Positions 42,647-51,654 of a stretch of 52,943 nt of DNA are shown in pieces. Within the stretch, counting starts at the first letter, position 1, and each line of letters starts with the position of its first letter. The notes under the pieces were generated by a model, which had not been told where the DNA came from, searched no databases, and saw nothing but the letters and a program-made list of their open reading frames with translations. Source of the stretch: Rhodovulum bhavnagarense (GTDB lineage Bacteria; Pseudomonadota; Alphaproteobacteria; Rhodobacterales; Rhodobacteraceae); the NCBI RefSeq assembly GCF_004343505.1, contig NZ_SLXU01000018.1:1-52943 (forward strand). Reading direction: 5' to 3'. The translations under genes and the position numbers were made by a program.

Positions 42647-43258
42647 GTGGCGAATACCCTTTACAAGCGCGACCTGCCCGACGGGCTGGACCTGGGCCCG
42701 GTGGTGGCCATCGACTGTGAAACCATGGGGCTGAACCCGCACCGCGACCGGCTGTGCCTGGTTCAGTTGTCGGGCGGCGACGGCAACGCGCACCTGGTCC
42801 AGATCGAACAGGGACAGACCGAGGCCCCGAACCTGGCGCGAATGCTGGCCGATCCATCGGTGCTAAAGCTGTTTCATTTCGGGCGCTTCGACATTGCCGC
42901 GCTTTACCATGCCTTCGGTGTTCTGACCGCCCCGGTCTATTGCACCAAGATCGCCTCGAAACTGGTGCGCACCTATACCGACCGGCACGGGCTGAAATAT
43001 CTTCTGGCCGAGATGCTGGATGTCGATATCTCGAAACAGCAGCAAAGTTCCGACTGGGGGGCCGAGACGCTCAGCGAGGCGCAGATGGCCTATGCCGCCT
43101 CTGACGTTCTGTATTTGCACCGTTTGCGCGATGCGCTGGATGCCCGGCTGGCGCGCGAGGGGCGGAGCGCAATCGCGCAGGCCTGTTTCGAGTTCCTGCC
43201 GACACGCGCGAAACTGGATCTTGCGGGCTGGCCCGAGATCGACATCTTTGCCCATTGA
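42647..43258 (+). CDS. Ribonuclease D-type 3'-5' exonuclease
   Basis: 203 residues, a single DEDDy exonuclease domain: AIDCETMGL (Asp23, Glu25), FGRFDIAAL, and YAASDVLYL. It lacks the HRDC domains of full RNase D, as usual for this short alphaproteobacterial form. Start is GTG 42647 after AGGAAAGG. Overlaps or abuts the kdsD start, so coupled to it. Confidence 0.9.
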   Translation: MANTLYKRDLPDGLDLGPVVAIDCETMGLNPHRDRLCLVQLSGGDGNAHLVQIEQGQTEAPNLARMLADPSVLKLFHFGRFDIAALYHAFGVLTAPVYCTKIASKLVRTYTDRHGLKYLLAEMLDVDISKQQQSSDWGAETLSEAQMAYAASDVLYLHRLRDALDARLAREGRSAIAQACFEFLPTRAKLDLAGWPEIDIFAH

Positions 43259-43266
43259 GCCCGCTC

Positions 43267-44226
43267 ATGACCCGCGACACCCATATCGCCATCGGCCGCC
43301 GCGTCCTGAGCGGCGAGGCCGAGGCGCTGAGCATGCTGGCAAACGCGCTGGACGACCGTTTCGCGCAGGCGGTTGACCTGATCCTGTCGGCCACGGGGCG
43401 GGTGATCGTGTCTGGCATGGGCAAGTCGGGCCATGTCGCGCGCAAGATCGCGGCGACCTTTGCCTCGACCGGCACGCCCGCCCATTTCGTTCACCCAGCC
43501 GAGGCCAGCCATGGCGACCTGGGCATGCTGACCAAGGGAGATGTGTGCCTGGTGCTGTCGAATTCCGGCGAAACGCCGGAACTGGCCGACATCATCGCCT
43601 ATACCCGCCGCTTCGGCATCCCGCTGATCGGGGTCGCGGGGCGGGCTGACAGCACGCTTTTGCGTCAGTCTGACGTGGCACTGCTGCTGCCCCCCGCGCC
43701 CGAAGTCTGCCCCATGGGGCTGGCGCCGACCACATCCACCACGATGACTCTGGCGCTTGGGGATGCGCTGGCTGTTGCGCTGATGGAACACCGCGCCTTT
43801 ACCCCCGAACATTACCGCGAATTTCACCCCGGCGGCAAACTGGGCGCACGGCTGGCAAAGGTGGGCGACCTGATGCACCGGGGCGACGAGGTGCCGTTGG
43901 TGGCCACGCAAACCGCCATGTCAGAGGCCCTTCTGGTGATGAGCCGGCAGGGATTCGGCGTGGTCGGCGTGATCGGTGCCGAAGGCCGGTTGACCGGGAT
44001 CGTCACGGATGGCGACCTGCGCCGTCACATGGAGGGATTGCTCGGCCATACGGTCGACCAGGTGATGACCCCGAACCCGCACACGGTCGGGGCCGGGGCG
44101 CTGGCCGAAAAGGCGCTGGCGATCATGAACGGGTCAAAGATCACTTGCCTGTTCGTCGTCGACGAGACAGGCCGTCCCGAGGGTATTCTGCATATCCACG
44201 ATTGCCTGCGCGCCGGGGTGGCCTGA
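43267..44226 (+). CDS. kdsD: Arabinose-5-phosphate isomerase
   Basis: 319 residues (ATG 43267; a TTG at 43255 overlapping the RNase D stop is the alternative). Converts ribulose-5-phosphate to arabinose-5-phosphate for Kdo synthesis. SIS domain (SGMGKSGHVARKIAATFASTG, SNSGETPEL) then two CBS domains (about 200-319). Heads the kdsD-lptC-lptA-lptB lipopolysaccharide block. Confidence 0.94.
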   Translation: MTRDTHIAIGRRVLSGEAEALSMLANALDDRFAQAVDLILSATGRVIVSGMGKSGHVARKIAATFASTGTPAHFVHPAEASHGDLGMLTKGDVCLVLSNSGETPELADIIAYTRRFGIPLIGVAGRADSTLLRQSDVALLLPPAPEVCPMGLAPTTSTTMTLALGDALAVALMEHRAFTPEHYREFHPGGKLGARLAKVGDLMHRGDEVPLVATQTAMSEALLVMSRQGFGVVGVIGAEGRLTGIVTDGDLRRHMEGLLGHTVDQVMTPNPHTVGAGALAEKALAIMNGSKITCLFVVDETGRPEGILHIHDCLRAGVA

Positions 44227-44230
44227 GGCC

Positions 44231-44839
44231 ATGGCCTCGTTCGACAACGCCTATTCCCGCTTCGTGGCGCTGGCCCGGATTGTGCTGCCGCTGGCGGCGC
44301 TGGGGATACTCTCGACGCTATTCCTGGTTTCGCGCGGGCCCGATCCGGGCGACGATCTGCGCCAATCCCGCGATACGGTTGCCGAGATCGCTCGCGAACA
44401 GCGCATAGGCGCCCCGGAATTCGCCACCGTCACCGCGGATGGAACCGCGGTCGCGCTGAGCGCAGAAACCGTGCGCCCCGACGCGGCGTATCCCGGACAG
44501 GCCACCGCCGACATCCTGCACCTGCGGCTGGACATGGCCGGTGGCGCGCGGGCCGACCTGCGCGCCGCGCGCGGCGCGCTGGACATGGCGGCAGGCCAGA
44601 CCGTTATGGAGGGCGGGGTACGAATCGAAAGTTCAGCCGGTTACCGGCTGGAGGCCGCGCGCGTCACCGCCGCGATGGACCAGACCGATATCCTTGCCGA
44701 GGGGCCTGTCACCGGCGAGGGTCCGGCGGGCAGGATCACCGCCGGCCAATTGCAACTGACCGCCGACCCACAGGCGGCGGGTAGGTATCTTCTGGTTTTC
44801 AAGGACGGCGTGAAACTGGTATACGAGCCGGGACGATAG
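44231..44839 (+). CDS. lptC: LPS export protein LptC
   Basis: 202 residues. Single N-terminal membrane anchor (about 14-33) then a periplasmic beta-jellyroll. Passes LPS from LptB2FG to LptA. Sequence conservation is low in this family; position between kdsD and lptA settles it. Starts 4 nt after the kdsD stop. Confidence 0.88.
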   Translation: MASFDNAYSRFVALARIVLPLAALGILSTLFLVSRGPDPGDDLRQSRDTVAEIAREQRIGAPEFATVTADGTAVALSAETVRPDAAYPGQATADILHLRLDMAGGARADLRAARGALDMAAGQTVMEGGVRIESSAGYRLEAARVTAAMDQTDILAEGPVTGEGPAGRITAGQLQLTADPQAAGRYLLVFKDGVKLVYEPGR

Positions 44840-44850
44840 GGGGGAACAAC

Positions 44851-45363
44851 ATGGCTGTGCTGCTTCGTGTTGCCGTGGCTGCGATGGCCCTTGTGCTTTT
44901 CCCTGTCAGCGTCTCGGCACAGGATACAGCGATTGCCTTTGGCACGCTTGCCCATGACAGCGGCTTGCCAGTCGAGATCACCGCAGAGGCGCTGGACGTC
45001 GACCAGGAAGATGGCACCGCCACCTTTCGCGGCGGGGTTTTGGTGGGCCAGGGCGAGATGCGCCTCTCGGCCGACCGGGTACTGGTCGTCTATGGCGAAA
45101 CCCCCGAGGGCGCGCGCGCCCGGATCGCGCGGCTAGAGGCATCGGGAAACGTTCTGATGACGCTGGGCGCCGAAGCCGCAGAGGCGCAAAACGCCGTCTA
45201 CACCATCGACCGCGCCAAGGTCGTCATGACCGGCGATGTTCTTTTGACCCAGGGCGACAGCGCGATCGCCGGCCAGCGGCTTGAGGTCGATCTCGGGCGA
45301 GGCACCGGCGCGATGTCGGGCAGGGTGCGCACGGTCTTTCAGCCCGAAGGCAGGGCGGATTGA
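44851..45363 (+). CDS. lptA: LPS transport periplasmic protein LptA
   Basis: 170 residues. Signal peptide ending VSVSAQD, then an OstA/LptA jellyroll ([35 protein letters not shown]). Forms the periplasmic bridge for LPS. GGGGGG precedes the ATG. Stop TGA shares its last base with the lptB ATG. Confidence 0.93.
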   Translation: MAVLLRVAVAAMALVLFPVSVSAQDTAIAFGTLAHDSGLPVEITAEALDVDQEDGTATFRGGVLVGQGEMRLSADRVLVVYGETPEGARARIARLEASGNVLMTLGAEAAEAQNAVYTIDRAKVVMTGDVLLTQGDSAIAGQRLEVDLGRGTGAMSGRVRTVFQPEGRAD

Positions 45364-46127
45364 TGAAAGACACACCCGACCTGACCCTTGCCGCCAATCG
45401 CGATACCGGCTTGCGCATCGTCAACCTACGCAAGAGCTATCGCCGCCGCCCGGTGATCCGCGATATCAGCCTGCGGCTGGACCGGGGTGAGGTCGTCGCG
45501 CTTCTGGGGCCGAACGGGTCGGGCAAGACCACCTGTTTCTATGCTGTGGCGGGCTTGGTCATGCCCGAGGGCGGCCACGTGGTCATTGACGGGCGCGAGG
45601 TGACCGGTCTGCCGATGTATCGGCGCGCGCGTCTGGGCATCGGCTATCTGCCGCAAGAGGTCAGCATCTTTCGCGGCCTCAGCGTGGAGAACAACATCCT
45701 CGCCATTCTCGAACTGCGCATTTCCGACCGCCATCGCCGCCGCGAGCGCCTCGAAGAGCTGTTGTCGGAATTCGCCATCGAACATTTGCGCCGCGCGCCG
45801 GCGGTTTCGCTGTCGGGCGGGGAAAGGCGTCGGGTGGAAATCGCCCGTTGCCTGGCGGCAGAGCCGAAATACCTTTTGCTGGACGAACCCTTTGCCGGTG
45901 TCGACCCGATCGCGGTGGGTGAAATCCGCGCGCTGGTGGGCGATCTGAAAACCCGTGGGATCGGGGTGCTTATCACCGACCACAACGTGCGCGAGACGCT
46001 GGAAATCGTGGACCGCGCCTATATCTTGCATGATGGCCGCGTCCTTATGAGCGGCACCGCGCGGGAAGTCACCCGCGACGAGAACGTGCGCCGCGTCTAC
46101 CTGGGCCAGAACTTCCGAATTTCGTGA
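45363..46127 (+). CDS. lptB: LPS export ATP-binding protein LptB
   Basis: 254 residues. ABC ATPase: Walker [10 protein letters not shown], signature [14 protein letters not shown], Walker [14 protein letters not shown]. Energises LPS extraction by LptFG. ATG 45363 overlaps the lptA stop; a TTG one codon earlier is less likely. rpoN, which often follows in proteobacteria, is absent. Confidence 0.96.
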   Translation: MKDTPDLTLAANRDTGLRIVNLRKSYRRRPVIRDISLRLDRGEVVALLGPNGSGKTTCFYAVAGLVMPEGGHVVIDGREVTGLPMYRRARLGIGYLPQEVSIFRGLSVENNILAILELRISDRHRRRERLEELLSEFAIEHLRRAPAVSLSGGERRRVEIARCLAAEPKYLLLDEPFAGVDPIAVGEIRALVGDLKTRGIGVLITDHNVRETLEIVDRAYILHDGRVLMSGTAREVTRDENVRRVYLGQNFRIS

Positions 46128-46334
46128 CCGCCGCGGCGCGGCGCGAGGGCGTTGTTGACATTTCCCGCCCAACTGACGCCAAATGACACACGATCAAGAG
46201 GCCAGAACATGACCTCGACCGCAGGCACGGAAAGGCACATGGCACCTAAACCGGGCCGGACCCCAGTTGACCCCGGCGCGCACCGGCTTTAACGGGGGGC
46301 AACCCTGCGAATGCAGGCAATTCGAGGAGGCGAA

Positions 46335-46898
46335 ATGCTGTATCAGATCAGCGGCAAACAGATCGACATCGGGGAAGCGCTGCAAACCCACGTCAAGGAT
46401 GAACTCAGCGCGGCCGTGGCCAAGTATGCCGAGCGGCCCACCGACGCGAATGTGGTATTCTCCCGCAACGCGCATGAATTCGTCTGCGAGGCGACCGTGC
46501 ATCTGTCCACCGGTCTGACCGCGCAGGCCAAGGCCCACGCGACCGAGATCTACGCCGCTTTCGACAGCTGCTGTGACAAGATGGAAAAACAGCTTCGCCG
46601 CTACAAGCGCCGGCTGAAGGATCACCATCGCGATCGCAGCGAGCCGGTTGAACTGACGGGTGCGTCTTCTTATGTTCTGGCCTCGTCCGGCGACAACGAG
46701 GAATCCGAACCCGAAAGCCTTCAGCCCATGATCATCGCCGAGATGGAAACCAGGATTCCGTCGATTTCGGTCGGTGAGGCAGTGATGCAGATGGAACTGG
46801 CCGGGCAGTCCGTCCTGGTGTTCCGCAACGAGAAAACCGGCAAGATCAACGTCGTTCACACACGCGAGGACGGCAACGTGGGTTGGATCGACACCTAA
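46335..46898 (+). CDS. hpf: Ribosome hibernation promoting factor, long form
   Basis: 187 residues. N-terminal S30AE domain (about 1-100, MLYQISGKQIDIGEALQTHVKDELS) and a C-terminal dimerisation domain (SISVGEAVMQMELAGQSVLVFRNEKTGKINVVHTREDGNVGWID). Dimerises 70S ribosomes to 100S in stationary phase. A strong GAGGAGG precedes ATG 46335. In the 207-nt gap upstream a -35-like TTGACA at 46155 has no good -10. Confidence 0.95.
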   Translation: MLYQISGKQIDIGEALQTHVKDELSAAVAKYAERPTDANVVFSRNAHEFVCEATVHLSTGLTAQAKAHATEIYAAFDSCCDKMEKQLRRYKRRLKDHHRDRSEPVELTGASSYVLASSGDNEESEPESLQPMIIAEMETRIPSISVGEAVMQMELAGQSVLVFRNEKTGKINVVHTREDGNVGWIDT

Positions 46899-46936
46899 GG
46901 GCCGCACCCGAACCCGCCGCCACAAGCGAGAGGCTC

Positions 46937-47404
46937 ATGCAGCTTTCCATCCTTCTGAAGCCGGAGGCCGTGCGCGTCTTCGGCAAGATGTCGAGCAAGA
47001 AGCGCCTGTTCCAGGAACTGGGCGAGATTGCCGCCACGGCCTACGGGCTGGCGTCCAGCGATGCCATCGACGCGCTTCAGGAACGCGAAAGCCTGGGGCC
47101 CACCGGCGTGGGGCACGGCGTAGCCCTGCCCCATGCCCGCCTGCACGGGCTCGACCATGTCCGCGGCGCCTTTGTCCGGCTGGAAAAGCCGCTGGACTTC
47201 GGCGCGGTAGACCGTCAGCCGGTCGACCTCGTCTTTGCCCTTTTCGCACCGCAGGATTCAGGGGTCGACCACCTCAAGGCGCTGGCATTGGTGTCACGTA
47301 CCCTGCGCGATACCGCGACATGCGAGAAACTGCGCGCCAATACCGACCCGGCCACCCTGCATGCCGTTCTGACAGAGGCCCAGACCTCAAGCCAGGCGGC
47401 CTGA
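46937..47404 (+). CDS. ptsN: Nitrogen-regulatory PTS enzyme IIA
   Basis: 155 residues. EIIA-Ntr fold with the phospho-acceptor His66 in GHGVALPHARL. Takes phosphate from PtsP/NPr and regulates potassium, nitrogen and envelope functions. Follows hpf by 38 nt on the same strand. Confidence 0.95.
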   Translation: MQLSILLKPEAVRVFGKMSSKKRLFQELGEIAATAYGLASSDAIDALQERESLGPTGVGHGVALPHARLHGLDHVRGAFVRLEKPLDFGAVDRQPVDLVFALFAPQDSGVDHLKALALVSRTLRDTATCEKLRANTDPATLHAVLTEAQTSSQAA

Positions 47405-47409
47405 GCGCC

Positions 47410-47431
47410 GGCCGGGCCGGGACGCCCGGCC
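47410..47431. terminator. GC hairpin after ptsN
   Basis: GGCCGGGC-CGGGAC-GCCCGGCC, perfect 8-bp stem, 6 nt after the ptsN stop. A smaller CCGGG/CCCGG hairpin follows near 47443-47457, before the convergent sulfotransferase stop. T-poor, so a weak terminator. Confidence 0.45.
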
Positions 47432-47467
47432 CCGAAACCGTTACACCGGGAATGTCCCCGGCGGACC

Positions 47468-48901
47468 CTAGCCGCACCAGGCGCGATAACCGAAGGCAAG
47501 GTAATCGCGCTGATAGGCGTCGCGGGCGGCGGCCTCGATCTCTTGATCATATATATCGGCTAACGGCACCGGCCCATCTGGATCGGCCTGCGCCAACTCC
47601 GGTGCGGGCAGGCCGATCCCGGCGGCGAGAAAAGCCAGTTCCGGGCCCAGACGCTCTGCCCGCAAGACCATGTCGGGCATCACCACCTGCGCCATGCCGG
47701 CCAGGATACTCGACTGGCTGGCCCAGCTTGCATCGACGCGCAGCGCGGTCTGCCCGCCCAGGTGGCCCTTGAGAAATCGCAAGAAGGCCAGGAATGCCGC
47801 ACGATGCGCACCGGCATCGTAGCCGGGTCCGGGATCGCCCACAGGCAGCGGCAGTCCATAGGTCTGGCGCAGCGTCTCGCGGATCTGGGGAAAACAGGCG
47901 CCGCCGGTGGGCAGGATATGGGTGCAAAACGCCCGATGTGCCCGCACCAGCGGATGACTGACCACGGTGAAACAGCGATGTCCGGGATGGCGGCGTTTCC
48001 ATTGGCGCAAGCTTTTCTGGGTAAAGTCGCGTCGCACCTCATCCATTGCCTTGCCGTCCAGCGCACCAAGCCATGCCTCGACCTGTCCGACCGGCCCGCC
48101 CCGGATCGGCAGGAACAACAACGCACTGTCGGGCGCGGCAACATAGCTGGTCACGGCGGGGCCGCGGCGCGGTTCGAAATTGGGCGTGCGCGACAACTCG
48201 AACAGGTCAAGCCCGGCCAGCGCCTGTTCCATCTCGTCGAAATTGGTGACCTTTTCCGATAAAGGTTCGGGATTTTGCTTTTTCAGCTTGGCCGAAACCG
48301 CGTCCAGTCGCGCCTCGACCCCGAGAAAGGCCAAAAGCCCGTTCAGAACATCCAGCTCGGCGATATCCTCGTAACCGATGTAAAATGCCGTCTGCCCCCG
48401 GATCTGCAAGCCACGCAAAAGACGCAGTTGAAAGCCCTGGATACTGTCCAGAAAGGCGCCGAATTCAGCCGCGTCAAAACGTACCCGTGCCGAGCGCGAG
48501 TGTTTCATGTCGGTCAGCCGCCATTGCCCGGTTTCGCCCGCGATCTTGCGCGAGACATAGGATTCGGCGGGGTTGCGCGTCAGCACGATCTTGGCACAGC
48601 GCCGATCGTCGAGAACCCGGTCAAGGACACGCGGATCATGATCATGGAAATACCGAAATCCGGGCAAGGCCGCACCATCGCGCCGCATCGCCGCCAACAG
48701 GCGCGCGGGATCGGCGTCGCGTTGTTCCTGGGTCACCCCCAGCATCGCGCGCTGATCCTTGTGGCCGACGAAATGCGGATTGAATACCTCGCCGTAACAG
48801 TGCAGGCCGGGCACCGAATTGAGGTTTTCCTCAAGAAAGTTCGAGCCGGTGCGCATCTCGGCAAAGATCACGAAACTGTCGAAGGTGCGGGGATCACTCA
48901 A
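47468..48901 (-). CDS. Sulfotransferase family protein (NodH/Stf0-like), two-part
   Basis: 477 residues. The N-terminal half (1-260) is a PAPS sulfotransferase: FAEMRTGSNFLEENL is the 5'-phosphosulfate loop and KIVLTRNPAESYVSRK the 3'-phosphate-binding segment, as in NodH. The C-terminal 210 residues hold another sulfotransferase-like trace (TVVSHPLVRAHRAFCTHILP). The start appears to be a TTG at 48901. Last gene of the glycan cluster; likely sulfates the polysaccharide. Confidence 0.8.
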   Translation of the reverse strand: MSDPRTFDSFVIFAEMRTGSNFLEENLNSVPGLHCYGEVFNPHFVGHKDQRAMLGVTQEQRDADPARLLAAMRRDGAALPGFRYFHDHDPRVLDRVLDDRRCAKIVLTRNPAESYVSRKIAGETGQWRLTDMKHSRSARVRFDAAEFGAFLDSIQGFQLRLLRGLQIRGQTAFYIGYEDIAELDVLNGLLAFLGVEARLDAVSAKLKKQNPEPLSEKVTNFDEMEQALAGLDLFELSRTPNFEPRRGPAVTSYVAAPDSALLFLPIRGGPVGQVEAWLGALDGKAMDEVRRDFTQKSLRQWKRRHPGHRCFTVVSHPLVRAHRAFCTHILPTGGACFPQIRETLRQTYGLPLPVGDPGPGYDAGAHRAAFLAFLRFLKGHLGGQTALRVDASWASQSSILAGMAQVVMPDMVLRAERLGPELAFLAAGIGLPAPELAQADPDGPVPLADIYDQEIEAAARDAYQRDYLAFGYRAWCG

Positions 48902-48902
48902 T

Positions 48903-50600
48903 TCACTTCACCAGGTAGGGTTTGCTGGTTTGCCGTGGGGCCGGGTGGGGATCGTCGCCCACGGGGAAATCCCCCATCAGGTAAGGCTTCATCCCCTGGT
49001 TCTTGAGATTTTGAAGGAACTGGCCGAACCCGTCCAGATTGACCATCGTCGGCGCCTCGGTCAGCCGCCGCTGGGCACGCGGCGCGATCTCGTCGATGAT
49101 GATCTGCAACGGCTCCATCGGGTTTTGCACGAAATCGGCCATGCTCCAGATCCGCACCCTAGCCCGGGTATGCGGCGAACGCAGGATATCAAGATGCGCC
49201 GCCTCGACCCGTTGCAGATGCGCCGCGCGCTTGCGCAGATCGACAAAGCTCTGGCGCGAATGGAACAGCGGCACCGCCCAGGCCCCGGTAATGACCGAGA
49301 TCTGCGCATTCGGGTCGCCGACCATGAACCAACTGATCTGTTGCCGGTCATGCGGGCCGAACTGGAAACACTGCCGTTCGCCGCGGGTATTCCAGATCAG
49401 GTTGGTCAGAAAGGCGCGCGGATCGTAATCGCGCAACGGCGCGCTGTCGCAAAGCGCACCGTTATAGACCGCCTCTCCGCCGGCGAATTCCACCCGGTCG
49501 GGGTGATACAGGTGGCCATGCACCCGCGCGCCGATGGTCTTGCCAAGCCAGGTCTCGAAATTCTCGAACAGTTCGGAAAACCCCTCGAAAACCGAGTATC
49601 GCGCACAGGTCTTGCCGTTTTCCCAGCCCTCGTTGGGAAAACGGCTTTGCATGTATAGACCGGGCCGCCCCCGGGTGCGCCGATCGACGGCCTTTGAAAA
49701 CAGCCGGTCGATCTTGCCGGGGTTGGGTTCTGCCCGGTTGGTGCGCCCGGCATCGGGGGCAAGGAAGGTCTGGTACAACAGATCGGCCTGCGGCCAGATC
49801 TTGCGCGCCACGAAACAGTCGGACCGGCGCAGCAATTGCAGGTGGTCATCGTAGAAGATATGCGGCTTGCCCTGGAAATCGAACTTGGACAACGTCAACG
49901 AGCGGCTTTCGATCTGGCCGGAATGCTTGCGCACCAGCGTCTGGAAATAGCTTTCATCGGGAATCCAGACGCGGTGGAAATAGCGTTCGTAAGTATCGCG
50001 TTCGGGGTCTGTCAGGATCGCCTCAAGCGTGCGCCGGGTCAGGCACCACCATTGCGACCCCAGGTGCGGTTCCAGACCCTCGGGAATCCGCCGCTTGAAA
50101 TTTATCCGCCGTTGCAAGGCAACATAGCGGTCGAACAGGCGACGGTTCTTTTTCCACGAAAATGGAAAGCGCAGGGTAAAGCGTTCCCGGTCCAGCCCCC
50201 CGATGGTCCAGGGAACCTCGTCGGTGGTGACGGATTCTATGAAATCGGTGCGGGGCCGTGCGGCAAGGTAATGGCGCAGCTCCTCAACCGGGCGCAGCGG
50301 CAGGCAAGATCCCGAGGCCAGGTAGATATGGGCAATCTCGGGAAACTCGCGCAACACCATCTCGACCCCGGCGATCGTGGCCTGCACGATCGACCATGTT
50401 CCCCATTCACAGCGATATCTCTTGCAGAACCGCACATTGTCCAGCCCGGCCAGTTCGGCGTGAAACGCCCTGACCTCGGCGTGGCTCGCCCGGCGGTCGA
50501 CATGGATAACAACGGGACAATCATGGCTGGCCCAGTGCCGGGCCACCGCCGCCGCCCGGTCAAAGGCATTGTGAACCAGCATGACGAACCCGATGCTCAC
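48903..50600 (-). CDS. Core-2/I-branching (GT14-like) glycosyltransferase with C-terminal extension
   Basis: 565 residues. The N-terminal about 270 residues fit GT14 (VSIGFVMLVHNAFD, HVDRRASH, IYLASGSCLPLRP, GSQWWCLTRRTLEAIL), a beta-1,6-GlcNAc/xylosyl-type transferase. The C-terminal half (DUF5928-like as I recall) is specific to Rhodobacterales relatives and unknown. GTG 50600 overlaps the upstream stop (GTGA). Coupled to GT2-like and sulfotransferase genes. Confidence 0.83.
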   Translation of the reverse strand: MSIGFVMLVHNAFDRAAAVARHWASHDCPVVIHVDRRASHAEVRAFHAELAGLDNVRFCKRYRCEWGTWSIVQATIAGVEMVLREFPEIAHIYLASGSCLPLRPVEELRHYLAARPRTDFIESVTTDEVPWTIGGLDRERFTLRFPFSWKKNRRLFDRYVALQRRINFKRRIPEGLEPHLGSQWWCLTRRTLEAILTDPERDTYERYFHRVWIPDESYFQTLVRKHSGQIESRSLTLSKFDFQGKPHIFYDDHLQLLRRSDCFVARKIWPQADLLYQTFLAPDAGRTNRAEPNPGKIDRLFSKAVDRRTRGRPGLYMQSRFPNEGWENGKTCARYSVFEGFSELFENFETWLGKTIGARVHGHLYHPDRVEFAGGEAVYNGALCDSAPLRDYDPRAFLTNLIWNTRGERQCFQFGPHDRQQISWFMVGDPNAQISVITGAWAVPLFHSRQSFVDLRKRAAHLQRVEAAHLDILRSPHTRARVRIWSMADFVQNPMEPLQIIIDEIAPRAQRRLTEAPTMVNLDGFGQFLQNLKNQGMKPYLMGDFPVGDDPHPAPRQTSKPYLVK

Positions 50601-51607
50601 GCCCAGTTCCCCTTGGACATGAGGCCCAGGATTTCCAACTGGCGCCAGTTGATGTATCGTTCCGACCACTTGCACCAGAGATCGGGATCGTCCTTGAGAA
50701 CGGCGTTATAGGCGCGGTACTCGTGGCTGTTGGCGTAATGCTGGCGCCGGGTCAATTCCTCGGCGGATTTCTGAACGAAAGTATGCAGGAACTTGGCGTG
50801 CAGCAACGCGCCGCTGGCCTTTTCGCCCCCCCATTCGTCATAGACCAGGTTCAGGCCCCGCGGCAGCAATTCGTGGGTCGATTTGACATAGGCATAGCCC
50901 GGCTGCCACTTGACCAGAGGAATCTTGTTCAACGCCGGCGCCCGTTCGGGCCGGTCGGCAAAAAACGCCCGCGCCCGCGGCCCCCCCTGTATCCACAGGT
51001 TTCCAAAGCGGCTGTTCTTCTTGATCGTGTAATTGCCGCTGTCGAACCAGCAGGCGATTTCGAACGGGTCCTGGCCCGCACGGTAGGGCACCGCATCGAT
51101 CGGCCCCTTGGGATACATGTCGACCAGCATCGCGCCGAACGACTTGATCGAAGAGGCGTCAAGCCAGTCGGTCAGCGCCCGGATGGGCCGCGTATCGCAA
51201 AACGGATAGATAAAGAATTCGTCCACATCGACGGTCAGGCACCAATGCCCCTTGCCATACCAGCGCGTCAGCCAGTTCAGCCAATCCACACCAAAGCGCG
51301 CGCGCTTGTAACTCTTTTCGGTGGTCCAGAGCGAAACGTCGTCCTGCGCCTCGAGATATTCGCGCGACCCGTCATCAGAGCCGTTATCGACCATCAGGAA
51401 ATGGCCAACCCCCAGGTCGCGGTAATATTTCAGGAAAAACGGCAGGCGGATGCGTTCGTTGCGCAGGGTGGTAAAGACCAGAACGTCATCGGCGCGGATC
51501 GACCCCGTGCGCAGCGCGACCTTTTTCAATTCGCGCCGCTTGCGAAAGGCCCGTATGCGCCAGCGCTTGCGCTGAATCCGCAACCGGTATGAGGACACGA
51601 TACCCAT
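50597..51607 (-). CDS. Glycosyltransferase family 2-like protein (Glyco_tranf_2_4)
   Basis: 336 residues. VLVFTTLRNERIRLPFFLKYYRDLGVGHFLMVDNGSDDGS and the DVDEFF metal site are typical of Glyco_tranf_2_4 proteins. Donor and acceptor unknown. A basic N-terminus (first 30 residues) may peripherally bind the membrane. ATG 51607. Heads the coupled GT2-GT14-sulfotransferase run. Confidence 0.87.
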   Translation of the reverse strand: MGIVSSYRLRIQRKRWRIRAFRKRRELKKVALRTGSIRADDVLVFTTLRNERIRLPFFLKYYRDLGVGHFLMVDNGSDDGSREYLEAQDDVSLWTTEKSYKRARFGVDWLNWLTRWYGKGHWCLTVDVDEFFIYPFCDTRPIRALTDWLDASSIKSFGAMLVDMYPKGPIDAVPYRAGQDPFEIACWFDSGNYTIKKNSRFGNLWIQGGPRARAFFADRPERAPALNKIPLVKWQPGYAYVKSTHELLPRGLNLVYDEWGGEKASGALLHAKFLHTFVQKSAEELTRRQHYANSHEYRAYNAVLKDDPDLWCKWSERYINWRQLEILGLMSKGNWA

Positions 51608-51654
51608 TCACATACACCTAAGTTCCGACCCGCAAGGGCGGTCCGGGGCCCGGC

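Noticed and set aside
46155-46190. Promoter for hpf with TTGACA -35
   Set aside because: No acceptable -10 at 16-19 nt; the match to one hexamer alone is too weak for a feature.
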